Shown here one piece after another: positions 8,281-17,131 of a stretch of 64,000 nucleotides of DNA (position 1 is the first letter of the stretch; each line of letters starts with the position of its first letter). The translations under genes were made by a program, and so were the position numbers. The stretch is from positions 2,604,001-2,668,000 of the forward strand of contig NZ_CP026372.1 in NCBI RefSeq assembly GCF_002953135.1, read 5' to 3'. The notes below the pieces were generated by a model. That model ran no database searches. It was not told the DNA's origin and saw only the letters and a program-made list of their open reading frames with translations. Source of the stretch: Sphingobium sp. SCG-1 (GTDB lineage: Bacteria; Pseudomonadota; Alphaproteobacteria; Sphingomonadales; Sphingomonadaceae).

Positions 8281-9849
8281 TCAGTTGGTCGGAAGCGCCG
8301 TGCAGTTAGCACTCGTGCTGCCGAAGCTGACATAGCTCGCGTTGCACGTCCAACCCGCGTACCATGTGTCCGAAGCGTCACGGACCGCACCGATGTAGCT
8401 GGTGTTGACGAAGAAGCTGCTGCCTGTCGGGTTCAGCGTAGAGGCGTTGAATGCGGCCACTGCACTTTCGTTCGCGCCATTGGTGAACACGTTGACCAAC
8501 GAGGAAGTGAAGGCAGCATTGTTGCCCGAACTCGGCGCCGTCGTGAAGATCGTGTTGATCGTCGCCGCGGGAACATTGTTATCTTCCGTGAAAGCCGTCT
8601 GGCACGACAACACAACCGAATTGAAACGCGGCGGACCATTGTCCTGCAAAGTGGTATCCGGCGCACGCGTCGTCGTGCCGTTGGTGGCATCAATGTCGAG
8701 GCAATTGCGGGGCGCGACAACAACACCGTTGACCATGGTGTAATCCGTACCGCCGCGAAGCAGCATCGCATTTAGACCCTGGACGGTGCTGCGCTGGACA
8801 AACGTGAAGTTCGCAAGACGTGTATTCTGACGCGGCAGTGCATCTTCATTGAGGTTGGTGTCGGCTTCCACCATGGAGTCGCCGTTGCTCGCGTCGCGTT
8901 GCACCGCGATCAGGAATTGCACAAAGCCCTGGTAGCCAAGATCGGTGTCCAGACCATCATCGTCCGCACCGGTAACGACCAGGTTTTTCAGGTTCGCACG
9001 GCCACCGAAGATTTCGATGCCGTCGTCCGAGCTGTTATGGACCTGAATGTTGTTGATCGTGGTCCCGCTGCCGACACCGCCCAGCGTCAGGCCCTGAAGC
9101 TCATTACCTGGCGCAATTGCAAAGCCGGAATAGCGGATTTGGACATACTGAATGCTGCCGCTGTTATCGGCAGGTGTCGCGCCGCCATACAGTGCACTAG
9201 TGGTGCCTTCGATGACGTTCTGGCAGGCAACGTCGCCACCAGGTACGTTGGTGTTGCAATCGCTGATCGGCGCACGGCCCAACACGATGATGCCGCCCCA
9301 AAGGCCTTGACTGCTGTCCGTCGTCGTACCTTCAAGATTGGCACGAGCCGTGAAGATGATCGGCTGGCTGGCGGTGCCGACTGCGTTCAGGCGCGACCCG
9401 CGATTTACGATCAGGTAGTCATTGCCGGAAGATGCGATCACGACGACGCCGGGCTGAATGGTGAGCGTCACAGCCTGGCCACCGGCTGCATTTCCTGCAC
9501 CACCGACATCCGTGCCTACGTTGACTGGACCAGCCAACGAATACACTGCGCCTGGAAGGTTCTGTAGAGTAGTGTCCTGGGTGAAGCGTGTCGGCATCTC
9601 CAAGACACGCCTGTTGTTCACGACACCGCGGTCGATGAACCCCGACGGAATTGGGCCACTGTAAGGAGCGCCAGGTGTCGGCGTAGGTGTAGGAGCCGGC
9701 CCGGGAGTTGGCGTAGGGCTAGGCGTCGGCGTAGGAGCAATGATCACGCCTTCGCCCGGCGACGCAACGTCGTCGGCACCACATGCGCTCAGCGCCGCTA
9801 CCGCGCAGGTTGCGAGCAAAATCTTCGAAATGCGTGAAGTATAGGACAT
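8281..9849 (-). CDS. Beta-helix-type lipoprotein paired with the TonB receptor
   Basis: 522 aa. An N-terminal lipobox LSAC places the lipidated Cys at residue 23, followed by a Pro/Thr repeat linker (PTPTPSPTPTP-type, about 37-60). The remainder is rich in Asn, Gly and Thr with recurrent I/V-x-N/D patterns (INNIQVHNSSDDGIEIFGG, NLVVTGADDDGLD) typical of right-handed parallel beta-helix proteins. Likely anchored at the outer membrane or cell surface. The ATG at 9849 follows GGAGCGGAGA. It is first in a leftward pair with the TonB-dependent receptor, so a surface binding partner is the simplest inference. No catalytic motif was recognised. Confidence 0.8.
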   Translation of the reverse strand: MSYTSRISKILLATCAVAALSACGADDVASPGEGVIIAPTPTPSPTPTPGPAPTPTPTPGAPYSGPIPSGFIDRGVVNNRRVLEMPTRFTQDTTLQNLPGAVYSLAGPVNVGTDVGGAGNAAGGQAVTLTIQPGVVVIASSGNDYLIVNRGSRLNAVGTASQPIIFTARANLEGTTTDSSQGLWGGIIVLGRAPISDCNTNVPGGDVACQNVIEGTTSALYGGATPADNSGSIQYVQIRYSGFAIAPGNELQGLTLGGVGSGTTINNIQVHNSSDDGIEIFGGRANLKNLVVTGADDDGLDTDLGYQGFVQFLIAVQRDASNGDSMVEADTNLNEDALPRQNTRLANFTFVQRSTVQGLNAMLLRGGTDYTMVNGVVVAPRNCLDIDATNGTTTRAPDTTLQDNGPPRFNSVVLSCQTAFTEDNNVPAATINTIFTTAPSSGNNAAFTSSLVNVFTNGANESAVAAFNASTLNPTGSSFFVNTSYIGAVRDASDTWYAGWTCNASYVSFGSTSANCTALPTN

Positions 9850-9986
9850 ATCGTCTCCGCTCCGGCCCTGACCGGTTTGTGAAAATCAACGGAGCGACAT
9901 GGGGATTAGTAAGCGAATCAGCGTGCCCCCTGCCGCCCTCGAAGCGGCGACTAGGCGTCCCTCATGACAGCCTGATTGTATTTGGA

Positions 9987-10002
9987 AGTCTTTTCAAAGA
10001 CT
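9987..10002. repeat. Inverted repeat upstream of the lipoprotein gene
   Basis: AGTCTTT-TC-AAAGACT, a perfect 7-bp inverted repeat with a 2-nt centre, lies about 140 nt upstream of the lipoprotein ATG. It has the size of a dimeric regulator operator. The regulator is unknown. Confidence 0.4.
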
Positions 10003-10027
10003 CTGATGTTACGCTTTTGCGTCTATT

Positions 10028-10045
10028 GTTACGCAAAGATGACAA
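10028..10045 (-). promoter_or_regulatory. PhoB-box-like motif upstream of lipoprotein/receptor pair
   Basis: The reverse strand reads TTGTCAT-CTTT-GCGTAAC; the first half differs from the Pho half-site CTGTCAT at one base. It matches 13 of 18 positions with the element at 4720-4737 in the same orientation. A further TGTTACGC copy lies 20 bp to the left (10007-10014). The motif faces the lipoprotein gene (start 9849), though about 180 nt away. Confidence 0.45.
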
Positions 10046-10074
10046 CCGTAGCGTAGCTGACGGAAAGTAGGTCT

Positions 10075-10833
10075 TTATACCGGATCGTCGCGCAGCACGC
10101 GGCGGCTGACGAACAGACCATCCATTTCGACGAGGCGTGGGAAATGTCCCTTGTTGTTCGCGAAAAAGGCGCTTGGTACGAAGCCGTGGCCGTCGAGCAG
10201 GTCGATCATGGCACGATATCCCGTGCCGCCCTGATAAAGCGGTCTTATCGCCAGTTCAGTCTGAATGCCGACCATGCTGTCCAGCATCGCACCGGCGCCT
10301 TCGCACACAAGGCGATCGTGTCCTTGCGTATCCATCTTGAGTAATGTTCTTGAACATCCATGGGCTACCTTAAGCTCTGGATAGAGGCCATCCAGGCGGC
10401 GGCACTGCACGTCGACAGTTTGAGCGACGCGATTACGATCGTGGAAGATTGGGTCCATCGCATCTGCGGGCGTTTCGAGCGAGCTAAACTGATCGGCGGC
10501 CATCACGTTGAATTGCGCGGTGCCGTCAACATTCGACAGCGCGATGTTGAAGGCGTGCCAATGTGGATCGCGCGAAGCATTCTTTTCCAGCGCGGGAAAG
10601 ACTTGCGGGTTCGGTTCGAACGACAAGATCGTGCCGCTGAACCCGACGTCGCGGCGGAGCATCGTGGCATGCTGACCCGCATTTGCGCCGACATCAATGA
10701 TGCAGTCGATGTCGAAGGCTGCGACAAAGCGCCGCAATTGCAGAACTTCGGGATATTCATGCACGCGGCCCCGGAACGACAGCCGCAGGGCCAGCCAGCG
10801 ATCGCGCAACTCACGTTTGACGCGTGGGCTCAT
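10075..10833 (-). CDS. FkbM-family methyltransferase
   Basis: SAM-dependent methyltransferase, 252 aa, of the FkbM type often found in polysaccharide clusters. The SAM-binding motif is IDVGANAGQHA (about 41-51), followed by an acidic loop-end SFEPNPQVF and a conserved LLKMDTQGHD segment near the middle. No signal peptide or membrane span. Its start overlaps the stop of the upstream glycosyltransferase by 4 nt, so it is the last gene of the leftward sugar operon and probably O-methylates a glycan residue. The substrate is not visible. Confidence 0.85.
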   Translation of the reverse strand: MSPRVKRELRDRWLALRLSFRGRVHEYPEVLQLRRFVAAFDIDCIIDVGANAGQHATMLRRDVGFSGTILSFEPNPQVFPALEKNASRDPHWHAFNIALSNVDGTAQFNVMAADQFSSLETPADAMDPIFHDRNRVAQTVDVQCRRLDGLYPELKVAHGCSRTLLKMDTQGHDRLVCEGAGAMLDSMVGIQTELAIRPLYQGGTGYRAMIDLLDGHGFVPSAFFANNKGHFPRLVEMDGLFVSRRVLRDDPV

Positions 10834-12005
10834 GCGCGTGCCCCGGCGCGGTGCGCGGCGCGTAACTGGGCCTCCCTGTAAACATCCACCGTCAATGATC
10901 CTGCCTCATTCCAGTCGCCAAGGCGTTGCCCCAGCGCCGCAGCGCGTGCGCCCATTTCGCGCCTGATGGCAGCGCTCTCGATCAGCGGCAAGAGGCTCTG
11001 CGCAAGAGCAGGCGCATCTTCGGTCGGAACCAAGGTCACGGGGGATTTGCCTTCGGAGGTGTCAGGGAGAGAGCCGAACAGCCCGGTGTCGGTGCAGACG
11101 GTCGCCTTTCCATGATGAAGTGCGGAAAGGAAAGCGCCACTGGAGTCAATATGACGATAGGGGAAGGCCAGCAGATCAGCGCTTTCGATCCAGGCTGTGA
11201 GGCGGCTTTCTTCAAGGAAGCCAAGATCAGTTCGGAGATGATCTCCAAAACCAGCATCGGTTACGGTCGTGAGGAGTGGCGCGATCTCCATGAATGGTTT
11301 GCCCGCGATGGCGAGTTCGAAGCGCGCGCCGCTTTTCCATAGCGAGAGGCAGGCGTCGATCAGCAGATCGAGCCCCTTATACGGACGGATAGTTCCAAAG
11401 AAGAGCAGGCGCGGCAGCGCGGCATGGGGGACTGCGGCTCGACTTTGCTCCGTCGCGGCCGCCAAACGCATCGGCGGGTGCGGTACGACTGCAATACGAT
11501 CCGCCGCCACGCCTTGCACGACCAGCGCATCGCGCGTGGTTCCGCCATGCACGATCAATTGGTCGAAGTGGTCGAGCAATGAGGCGTAGCCCCTGCCCTG
11601 CAACGCCGCATCGCCATGATATGCGCTGGCGTTATGAACCGTGTGGACAAGGGGCGTTCCCGCAACTTCCAGGCGGCGGAGAATGTGCCGGTCTGCCGGG
11701 GCAAAAGGTAGCCACTGATAATGGATAACATCTGCGGCGGGCTTTGGGCCGATGAGGCTATCGGCCATATATTCGGCGGCCTTGATGGCACGAAAGGCAG
11801 CGCCTTCGCCGATCAGCGGGCGCAGCGCCTCGCCGAATCGAAAGTAGCGTTTGCTATATTTGTAGAGTTGCGGCTGAATCGCATCGGTGCTGCGTAGAGG
11901 GCGCCCGTAGAGTGTCACCTCATGCCCCTGCCCTCCCATGGCAGTGCACAGGCTGTCGTCATAGCGCCCGGTAAAGAGCGATGGATCAATCATTGCGACT
12001 TTCAT
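10830..12005 (-). CDS. GT4-type glycosyltransferase
   Basis: 391 aa from the ATG at 12005, which overlaps the flippase stop by one base (TGATG). A GT-B fold is indicated by the N-terminal beta-strand MKVAMIDPSLFTGRYD, a HTVHNASAYHGD segment, the mid-linker FFGTIRPYKGLDLLIDA, and a C-terminal donor-site region (ADLLAFPYRHIDSSGAFLSA). The classical E-x7-E pair is not exact: SSGAFLSAL replaces it. Cytoplasmic, acting on lipid-linked sugar. The same frame stays open upstream to 12281, but that part overlaps the flippase and is not protein-like. Confidence 0.87.
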   Translation of the reverse strand: MKVAMIDPSLFTGRYDDSLCTAMGGQGHEVTLYGRPLRSTDAIQPQLYKYSKRYFRFGEALRPLIGEGAAFRAIKAAEYMADSLIGPKPAADVIHYQWLPFAPADRHILRRLEVAGTPLVHTVHNASAYHGDAALQGRGYASLLDHFDQLIVHGGTTRDALVVQGVAADRIAVVPHPPMRLAAATEQSRAAVPHAALPRLLFFGTIRPYKGLDLLIDACLSLWKSGARFELAIAGKPFMEIAPLLTTVTDAGFGDHLRTDLGFLEESRLTAWIESADLLAFPYRHIDSSGAFLSALHHGKATVCTDTGLFGSLPDTSEGKSPVTLVPTEDAPALAQSLLPLIESAAIRREMGARAAALGQRLGDWNEAGSLTVDVYREAQLRAAHRAGARA

Positions 12006-13363
12006 CACGCTACACTGGCTGAAAGACGCCGCAATGCGAAGGCATGCAGGATGCCGGTGCCGAGATAAGTCGCTACGACGAGAAAGGGGAAGATCGCCAT
12101 GAACGGCATGGTCGGTGTCGCCAAAAAGGCTGACACTGGAACGCAAAGCAGCGATCCGGCGAGGAACGGCAGCGACTGACGCAGCAGCAGACGGAAGCGT
12201 CCGAGCGCGGCCTGCACGTATACCGACACGCATGTGACGCCGAGACCCAGCAGAAGCAAACCGATCAACGCGAGTTCCCATCGGCCGACGACGAGCTTTC
12301 CGTCAAAAAGCGTGGATACCAACTGCGGACCGATCACCATCAGTGCTGCGGCGATGCTTGCCGCCATGACGCTGGCCACCGCAACGCCGCGCAAGAGCAA
12401 TTGGCGAAACCGGGGCGCATCGCCTCTATACCAGGCGGCAGTGATGCGTGGCAGCGCCGCTTCTATCGTGGCGCGAACAAGGGCACTGAGCGCGCGGCTC
12501 ATCTTGAACAGAAAATCGAACAGAAGCAGCGGGCGAGGATCATGCGTCGCCAGAGCAATCAGAAAATAAGGCGCGTTATAGGCGGCTACTTCCGACACGG
12601 TTAATGCCGCCGACGCGCCGAAATCCGCGAGGTAGTGCTTGCGCACATGTCCGCCGCCTACACGCAGTGCGAGCCACTGCATCGGCTTCAGGGAAAGGCG
12701 GCGGTGCAGGAGCGATAGAGCCAATAGAACTGTGGCGATCGTCAGCAGCAGTTGCAGCAGGACCGATATCGTGATGTCCAGTCCGTGCAATGCAGCGAAC
12801 AGGAGGAGCAGCGACGCGAGCCGTCGGCCGATATCCAGCCCTTCCCACAGCATGTTGCGATCTACGGCGGCCAGTGCCCGTTTGGAGAGCGTCGCGAACA
12901 GATTGAGACATGCGGTCAGGAAGAACAGGATGAAGAGCCAGGGGTAGGTTGTTGAAATAATGCCGGAGAGTACCGCGCCGATCATCATGACCGTGCTGGC
13001 CAGCATCAATCCGCCCAGCAGAGCCACAAGGACGCCTAGTTCCTCCGCTCGAAAGTCGGACGCGTCCCCCTGCCCCTTCGCCGCAAGCCAATGACGGCGG
13101 AGGCGGTTATAGGCTATGCTGGTAAGCCCGAGTTCCGCAGAGACCGTGAAGTTGCCGAACGCCACCAGTAGCAGAAACGCCCGAAACTCATGCAGTGGGA
13201 GCAGGCGGACAAAGACATAAGTGACAGCGAAGCCCCACAGCATCGTAAGACCGACATTGCCGATCTTCACCAGGGCCAGAATGCGGGCTGAGTTCTCCAG
13301 CCGGGCTACGATGGATGGGCGGGCACCTGCCGGACCGGCCGGCCCTAACTCGGCTTGCGGCAA
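12005..13363 (-). CDS. Wzx-like polysaccharide flippase (MOP superfamily)
   Basis: 452 aa integral membrane protein with about 12 hydrophobic segments, consistent with a lipid-linked oligosaccharide flippase. The frame is open further upstream to 13453 with Cys/Arg-rich sequence inside the preceding gene, so that part is probably not translated. The TTG at 13363 is chosen because it lies 1 nt after the upstream stop and has AAGG 9 nt before it; the first membrane segment then begins near residue 30. It sits between the sugar-phosphate transferase and a glycosyltransferase, which supports a Wzx role. The start is uncertain. Confidence 0.82.
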   Translation of the reverse strand: MPQAELGPAGPAGARPSIVARLENSARILALVKIGNVGLTMLWGFAVTYVFVRLLPLHEFRAFLLLVAFGNFTVSAELGLTSIAYNRLRRHWLAAKGQGDASDFRAEELGVLVALLGGLMLASTVMMIGAVLSGIISTTYPWLFILFFLTACLNLFATLSKRALAAVDRNMLWEGLDIGRRLASLLLLFAALHGLDITISVLLQLLLTIATVLLALSLLHRRLSLKPMQWLALRVGGGHVRKHYLADFGASAALTVSEVAAYNAPYFLIALATHDPRPLLLFDFLFKMSRALSALVRATIEAALPRITAAWYRGDAPRFRQLLLRGVAVASVMAASIAAALMVIGPQLVSTLFDGKLVVGRWELALIGLLLLGLGVTCVSVYVQAALGRFRLLLRQSLPFLAGSLLCVPVSAFLATPTMPFMAIFPFLVVATYLGTGILHAFALRRLSASVA

Positions 13364-13364
13364 A

Positions 13365-14747
13365 TCAGTAGGCCTTGTCGTGCACCAGCACGCGTAACGT
13401 AGCAAATACGATCCGCAGATCACGCCACACCGACCAGTTGGTGACGTATTCAAGATCGGATTGGAGGCGATCGATCAGATCCTGATGTGCATTCGTCGCG
13501 CCGCGATGCCCGCGTACTTGCGCGAGTCCAGTGATCCCCGGCTTGATGCAGTGCCGCTCCCAGTAACGATCGTCCACTTCCCAATATAGCTTGTCGGCGG
13601 CGCGGGCGGCGGGCGCATGGGGACGCGGCCCGACAATGCTCATATCGCCTTTTAGTACGTTCAATATCTGCGGCAGTTCGTCGATGCTGGTCCGGCGGAG
13701 GAAGGCGCCCACACGTGTGACGCGCGGATCGCTGCGCTGGGTCAGTTGCGCGGCGGCATGATCGGTCATGTCGCTGCGCATCGTTCGAAATTTGTAGATC
13801 GAAAACAGCCGTGCGTCGCGCCCGAGCCGCTGCTGCCGGAACAATATGGGGCCGGGGCTCGTCAACTTTACCGCCAGTGCGGTTAGCAACAATACAGGTG
13901 ACAGAAGCAACGTCGCGATACCCGCGACAAGAACGTCGAACAGCCGCTTGATGATCCGGTCGCGATATTGGAGCGGCCCGCCTGCCACGACAAGCGTGGG
14001 GTGATGGTCATATTCGTCCAGTTTGGCCGGCGCGAAACGCATCAACTCAGGCACCAGGATTTCGCCGCGCGCTTCCAGTGACTTCAGCGCGATCGACCAG
14101 TCATTAATACGTTCGCTGGGACAGGCCACTATGACGCGCTCGGCATGGCCGACGGCAGAAGCCAGCCGCGCTGCCATTTCTGCATCATGACGAACTGGGT
14201 CTATTCCCAGAACGCGAGCATCCAGCAACACTGTACCCGTAGGCGCCGTGAAGGGTACGCTGTCTACAATCACGACGGCAATTGCGGGCATTTCGCCGAT
14301 CATGCGCGGGATGAGCCGCGCCATCACCGGTCGCAGCAGGATCAATCCACACAAGCTGAAACCCACGCCAACGACGAATGTGAGACGCGAGAGCTGTTCT
14401 GCGATTTTACCGAAATAGACGATGACCAGCATCAGCATGACGGCTTGCGCAAACGCCCAGCACGCCCGCAAGATAGTCTCGCGCACGGCGGCCAGGCTGC
14501 GGATGCCGTAAACGCCTGCCTGAATCGCCAGCAGCGCATAGACCGGCGCGATCATGGCGAACATGACCAGTCCATGCGGCTTGGCTGGCTCGCCGACGAA
14601 CTTGCCGATCACAAGCAGGTTGGCGAGTGCGAATGCGACGAAGAGGGTTGCGAGGTCGGCGGCGAGGCTGCACATATAAATGCGCACGCGCAGCGACGAA
14701 AGGCTGGCGCCCGGCGTCTTTATCGTCTGATGCAGCGCTGCATTCAC
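13365..14747 (-). CDS. Polyprenyl glycosylphosphotransferase (initiating sugar transferase)
   Basis: Transfers a hexose-1-phosphate to undecaprenyl phosphate, starting a polysaccharide repeat unit; 460 aa. N-terminal helices (about 25-160) precede a degenerate nucleotide-binding-like region. The C-terminal bacterial sugar transferase domain has KRLFDVLVAG, then PGPILFRQQRLGRD, the YKFRTMR motif, RRTSIDELPQ and SIVGPRPH. The GTG at 14747 (GGGGA upstream) gives the usual family length; the frame stays open to 14984 but would collide with the divergent oxygenase. First gene of the leftward operon with the flippase, GT4 and FkbM genes. Confidence 0.92.
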   Translation of the reverse strand: MNAALHQTIKTPGASLSSLRVRIYMCSLAADLATLFVAFALANLLVIGKFVGEPAKPHGLVMFAMIAPVYALLAIQAGVYGIRSLAAVRETILRACWAFAQAVMLMLVIVYFGKIAEQLSRLTFVVGVGFSLCGLILLRPVMARLIPRMIGEMPAIAVVIVDSVPFTAPTGTVLLDARVLGIDPVRHDAEMAARLASAVGHAERVIVACPSERINDWSIALKSLEARGEILVPELMRFAPAKLDEYDHHPTLVVAGGPLQYRDRIIKRLFDVLVAGIATLLLSPVLLLTALAVKLTSPGPILFRQQRLGRDARLFSIYKFRTMRSDMTDHAAAQLTQRSDPRVTRVGAFLRRTSIDELPQILNVLKGDMSIVGPRPHAPAARAADKLYWEVDDRYWERHCIKPGITGLAQVRGHRGATNAHQDLIDRLQSDLEYVTNWSVWRDLRIVFATLRVLVHDKAY

Positions 14748-14942
14748 CTGAAAACGTCCCCAAAAGCCGCGAGCCTGGCAGAATTGCCCATAGGCGCTCT
14801 TGATCGGCCTCGCAATTACCCGCTGCAAGGCGGGAAAGTCATTAGTAGCATAGCACCGGCCGTAGTTGATGGTGAAGTTTAGGCAGAATCCTGATGGCAA
14901 TCCTGCCTTTACTTGGCCCCCACCGACCGGCAAAAGCGCCCG

Positions 14943-15968
14943 ATGAAGCGCATCGTTCGCACAATAGCGGCCTCGCCGTGGCACGTCCTACAACTCGCCA
15001 CGGGAGCTAAGTCGTTCAAGGACAACCCGTTTATCGGATCCAAACGGTTGAACGGATGGGGTTTGCACGTCAAACGAATGCAGTTGGCGCATGATGCGGC
15101 CGCCTTTCGGCGGCGGCGGCTGGCGCATCTCGTTCACCCTCAAGATCGTAGTGAGTTCGACGCGCAAGGCTATGTCGCCATCCCGAATTTCCTTGCGCCT
15201 GCTCAGTTCGATACGCTGCGTCAACGTCTGCTGGAGCGCGCCTCCCCTGCGCGTGAGATGTTGCAGGGCGATACCATTACACGCCGCATCGCGATCGATG
15301 AGAAGACGTTGCGCGACATTCCCGAACTTGCAGAGTTGCTAAGGGCGCCACGTTGGCGAGGCTTGGTGCGGTACGTGGCCAGTTACGCGAGTGAGCCGCT
15401 TTATTACATTCAGACGATCCTTTCGCACCGCGCGGACGCGCCTCCAGATCCGCAGGAAGTGCTCCACGCCGACACCTTTCATCCCACGATGAAAGCCTGG
15501 TATTTCCTGACGGACGTGGCGGAGGATGAGGCACCGTTTACCTATGCTCCGGGTTCGCATCGGCTCACGCCCGAACGTCTGGCATGGGAAAAGGCGCGAA
15601 GCCTCGCCGCGCCCGAGGGTGTCGATCATTTGTCCGCGCGCGGTTCGATGCGTGTGAACGAAGCCGAACTGCAACAACTGGGTCTCCCTAAACCTACAGC
15701 CTTGGCAGTTAAGGCCAACACGCTCGTGGTAGCGGATACCGGCGGCTTTCATGCGAGAGGTCCATCGGCCCGGCCAGCCACACGCATCGAGATATGGGCT
15801 TATGGGCGTCGCAATCCTTTTTACCTCTGGACCGGGTTGGACCCGTTTTCGGTTCCGTTCATTGCCTACAAGCGGATCGGGCTGATGTGGAAAGCCCGAG
15901 ACAAATTGAAGGGGTGGATCGGCCAGCCCTGGCATGACGTAGGTGCGAAACGCCCTGGCGACTTGTAG
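14943..15968 (+). CDS. Phytanoyl-CoA dioxygenase (PhyH) family protein
   Basis: 341 aa Fe(II)/2-oxoglutarate-dependent oxygenase. The iron triad is visible as H175-x-D177 (VLHADTFHP) and H270 (DTGGFHARG), with R281 (ATRIEIW) suited to 2OG binding; YAPGSHR at about 201-207 is a typical family loop. Cytoplasmic. Divergent from the sugar transferase by about 195 bp, inside the polysaccharide locus, so it may hydroxylate a glycan or lipid precursor. That role is inferred from location only. The ATG at 14943 is preferred to an upstream TTG at 14913. Confidence 0.83.
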   Translation: MKRIVRTIAASPWHVLQLATGAKSFKDNPFIGSKRLNGWGLHVKRMQLAHDAAAFRRRRLAHLVHPQDRSEFDAQGYVAIPNFLAPAQFDTLRQRLLERASPAREMLQGDTITRRIAIDEKTLRDIPELAELLRAPRWRGLVRYVASYASEPLYYIQTILSHRADAPPDPQEVLHADTFHPTMKAWYFLTDVAEDEAPFTYAPGSHRLTPERLAWEKARSLAAPEGVDHLSARGSMRVNEAELQQLGLPKPTALAVKANTLVVADTGGFHARGPSARPATRIEIWAYGRRNPFYLWTGLDPFSVPFIAYKRIGLMWKARDKLKGWIGQPWHDVGAKRPGDL

Positions 15969-16134
15969 GCGGGGCTTGATCTGTATGAACATGGAAATAT
16001 TAAGAAATAAGTATGTATTAACGTGGAACCGCCATTGTGCGCTGCAAGATGTGACTTGCATTAGCAGGCGTCTTGACTAGAGAGAACGTCCAGTTCGGGA
16101 CATAAAAGCGTAAGTAGTTACAGGGATACCCGCT

Positions 16135-17103
16135 ATGACCACGCATACAACCATCTCCTCAATTGAGAGCGGTCGACGGGTAATCGAACAGGAAGCTGTA
16201 GGGCTAAGTGCGCTCAGCGCTGTGATTGACGAGAAGTTTGCTGCGGCTGTTCGGATCATTACCGCAACCACCGGCCGAGTGATTGTAACCGGCATCGGCA
16301 AATCCGGTCATATTGCGCGCAAAATCGCTGCGACATTGGCCGCTACAGGATCGTCAGCCTTCTTCGTACATCCTGCTGAAGCGGCCCATGGAGACCTCGG
16401 CATGGTGATGCCGACGGACAGCTTGCTGGTCCTTTCCAATTCGGGCGCAACCGTCGAATTGAGGGCGATCATCGCCCATGCCCGGCAGACGAGCATCCCT
16501 ATCATCTCCATTGCTTCCAAATCGGACTCCCCGATTGCGCGGCAGTCGACGGTTGCTCTTTGCCTGCCACGCGTAGGCGAGGCCTGCCCGGTGAAGATCG
16601 CGCCCACGACATCTACGACCATGATGCTGGCCTTGGGCGACGCGCTGGCGATTGCCGCGATGGAGATGCGCGGCACGTCGCGCAAGGAATTGATGCGCTT
16701 GCACCCTGGCGGCAATATCGGCTGGAAGCTTCTGCCGGTGGACAGCCTGCTTCGCGAAGACGAAGCGCTGCCTCTGGTTCGGCCGGGCACCGGTATGCGC
16801 GATGTGGTGCTCGAAATGACGTCCACCGGAAAAGGCGCGGCGGGCGTTGTCGATGATGACGGGAATCTGGTCGGCATCATAACGGACGGCGATTTGCGTA
16901 GGTCTTTCGATCAGATGCTGATCGCTACAGCAGGGGATGTCATGACGCGCAATCCCATCACCGTTCCCAGCGGGACAGCGATCGAAGATGCGCTGACGCT
17001 GCTGTCGGAGGCCGCGATCACAGTGGTTTTTGTAATGAGCGCGCACAACCCGCGTCAGCCGATCGGCTTGCTGCATATTCACAATATGGCGATTGCCCTC
17101 TGA
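16135..17103 (+). CDS. kpsF: Arabinose-5-phosphate isomerase (KdsD/KpsF type)
   Basis: Interconverts ribulose-5-phosphate and arabinose-5-phosphate, the first step of Kdo synthesis; 322 aa. The N-terminal SIS domain (about 40-185) has GIGKSGHIARKIAATLAATG, FVHPAEAAHGDLGM and SNSGATVEL. Two CBS domains follow (about 205-320), with GIITDGDLRR and VMTRNPITV. First gene of a rightward run kpsF-kdsB-kdsA-kpsC-kpsS, so it is likely the capsule paralogue KpsF rather than the housekeeping KdsD, though sequence alone cannot separate the two. Confidence 0.93.
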   Translation: MTTHTTISSIESGRRVIEQEAVGLSALSAVIDEKFAAAVRIITATTGRVIVTGIGKSGHIARKIAATLAATGSSAFFVHPAEAAHGDLGMVMPTDSLLVLSNSGATVELRAIIAHARQTSIPIISIASKSDSPIARQSTVALCLPRVGEACPVKIAPTTSTTMMLALGDALAIAAMEMRGTSRKELMRLHPGGNIGWKLLPVDSLLREDEALPLVRPGTGMRDVVLEMTSTGKGAAGVVDDDGNLVGIITDGDLRRSFDQMLIATAGDVMTRNPITVPSGTAIEDALTLLSEAAITVVFVMSAHNPRQPIGLLHIHNMAIAL

Positions 17104-17131
17104 CCCGTTCGCGCGGGACGAGGACAGTGCG

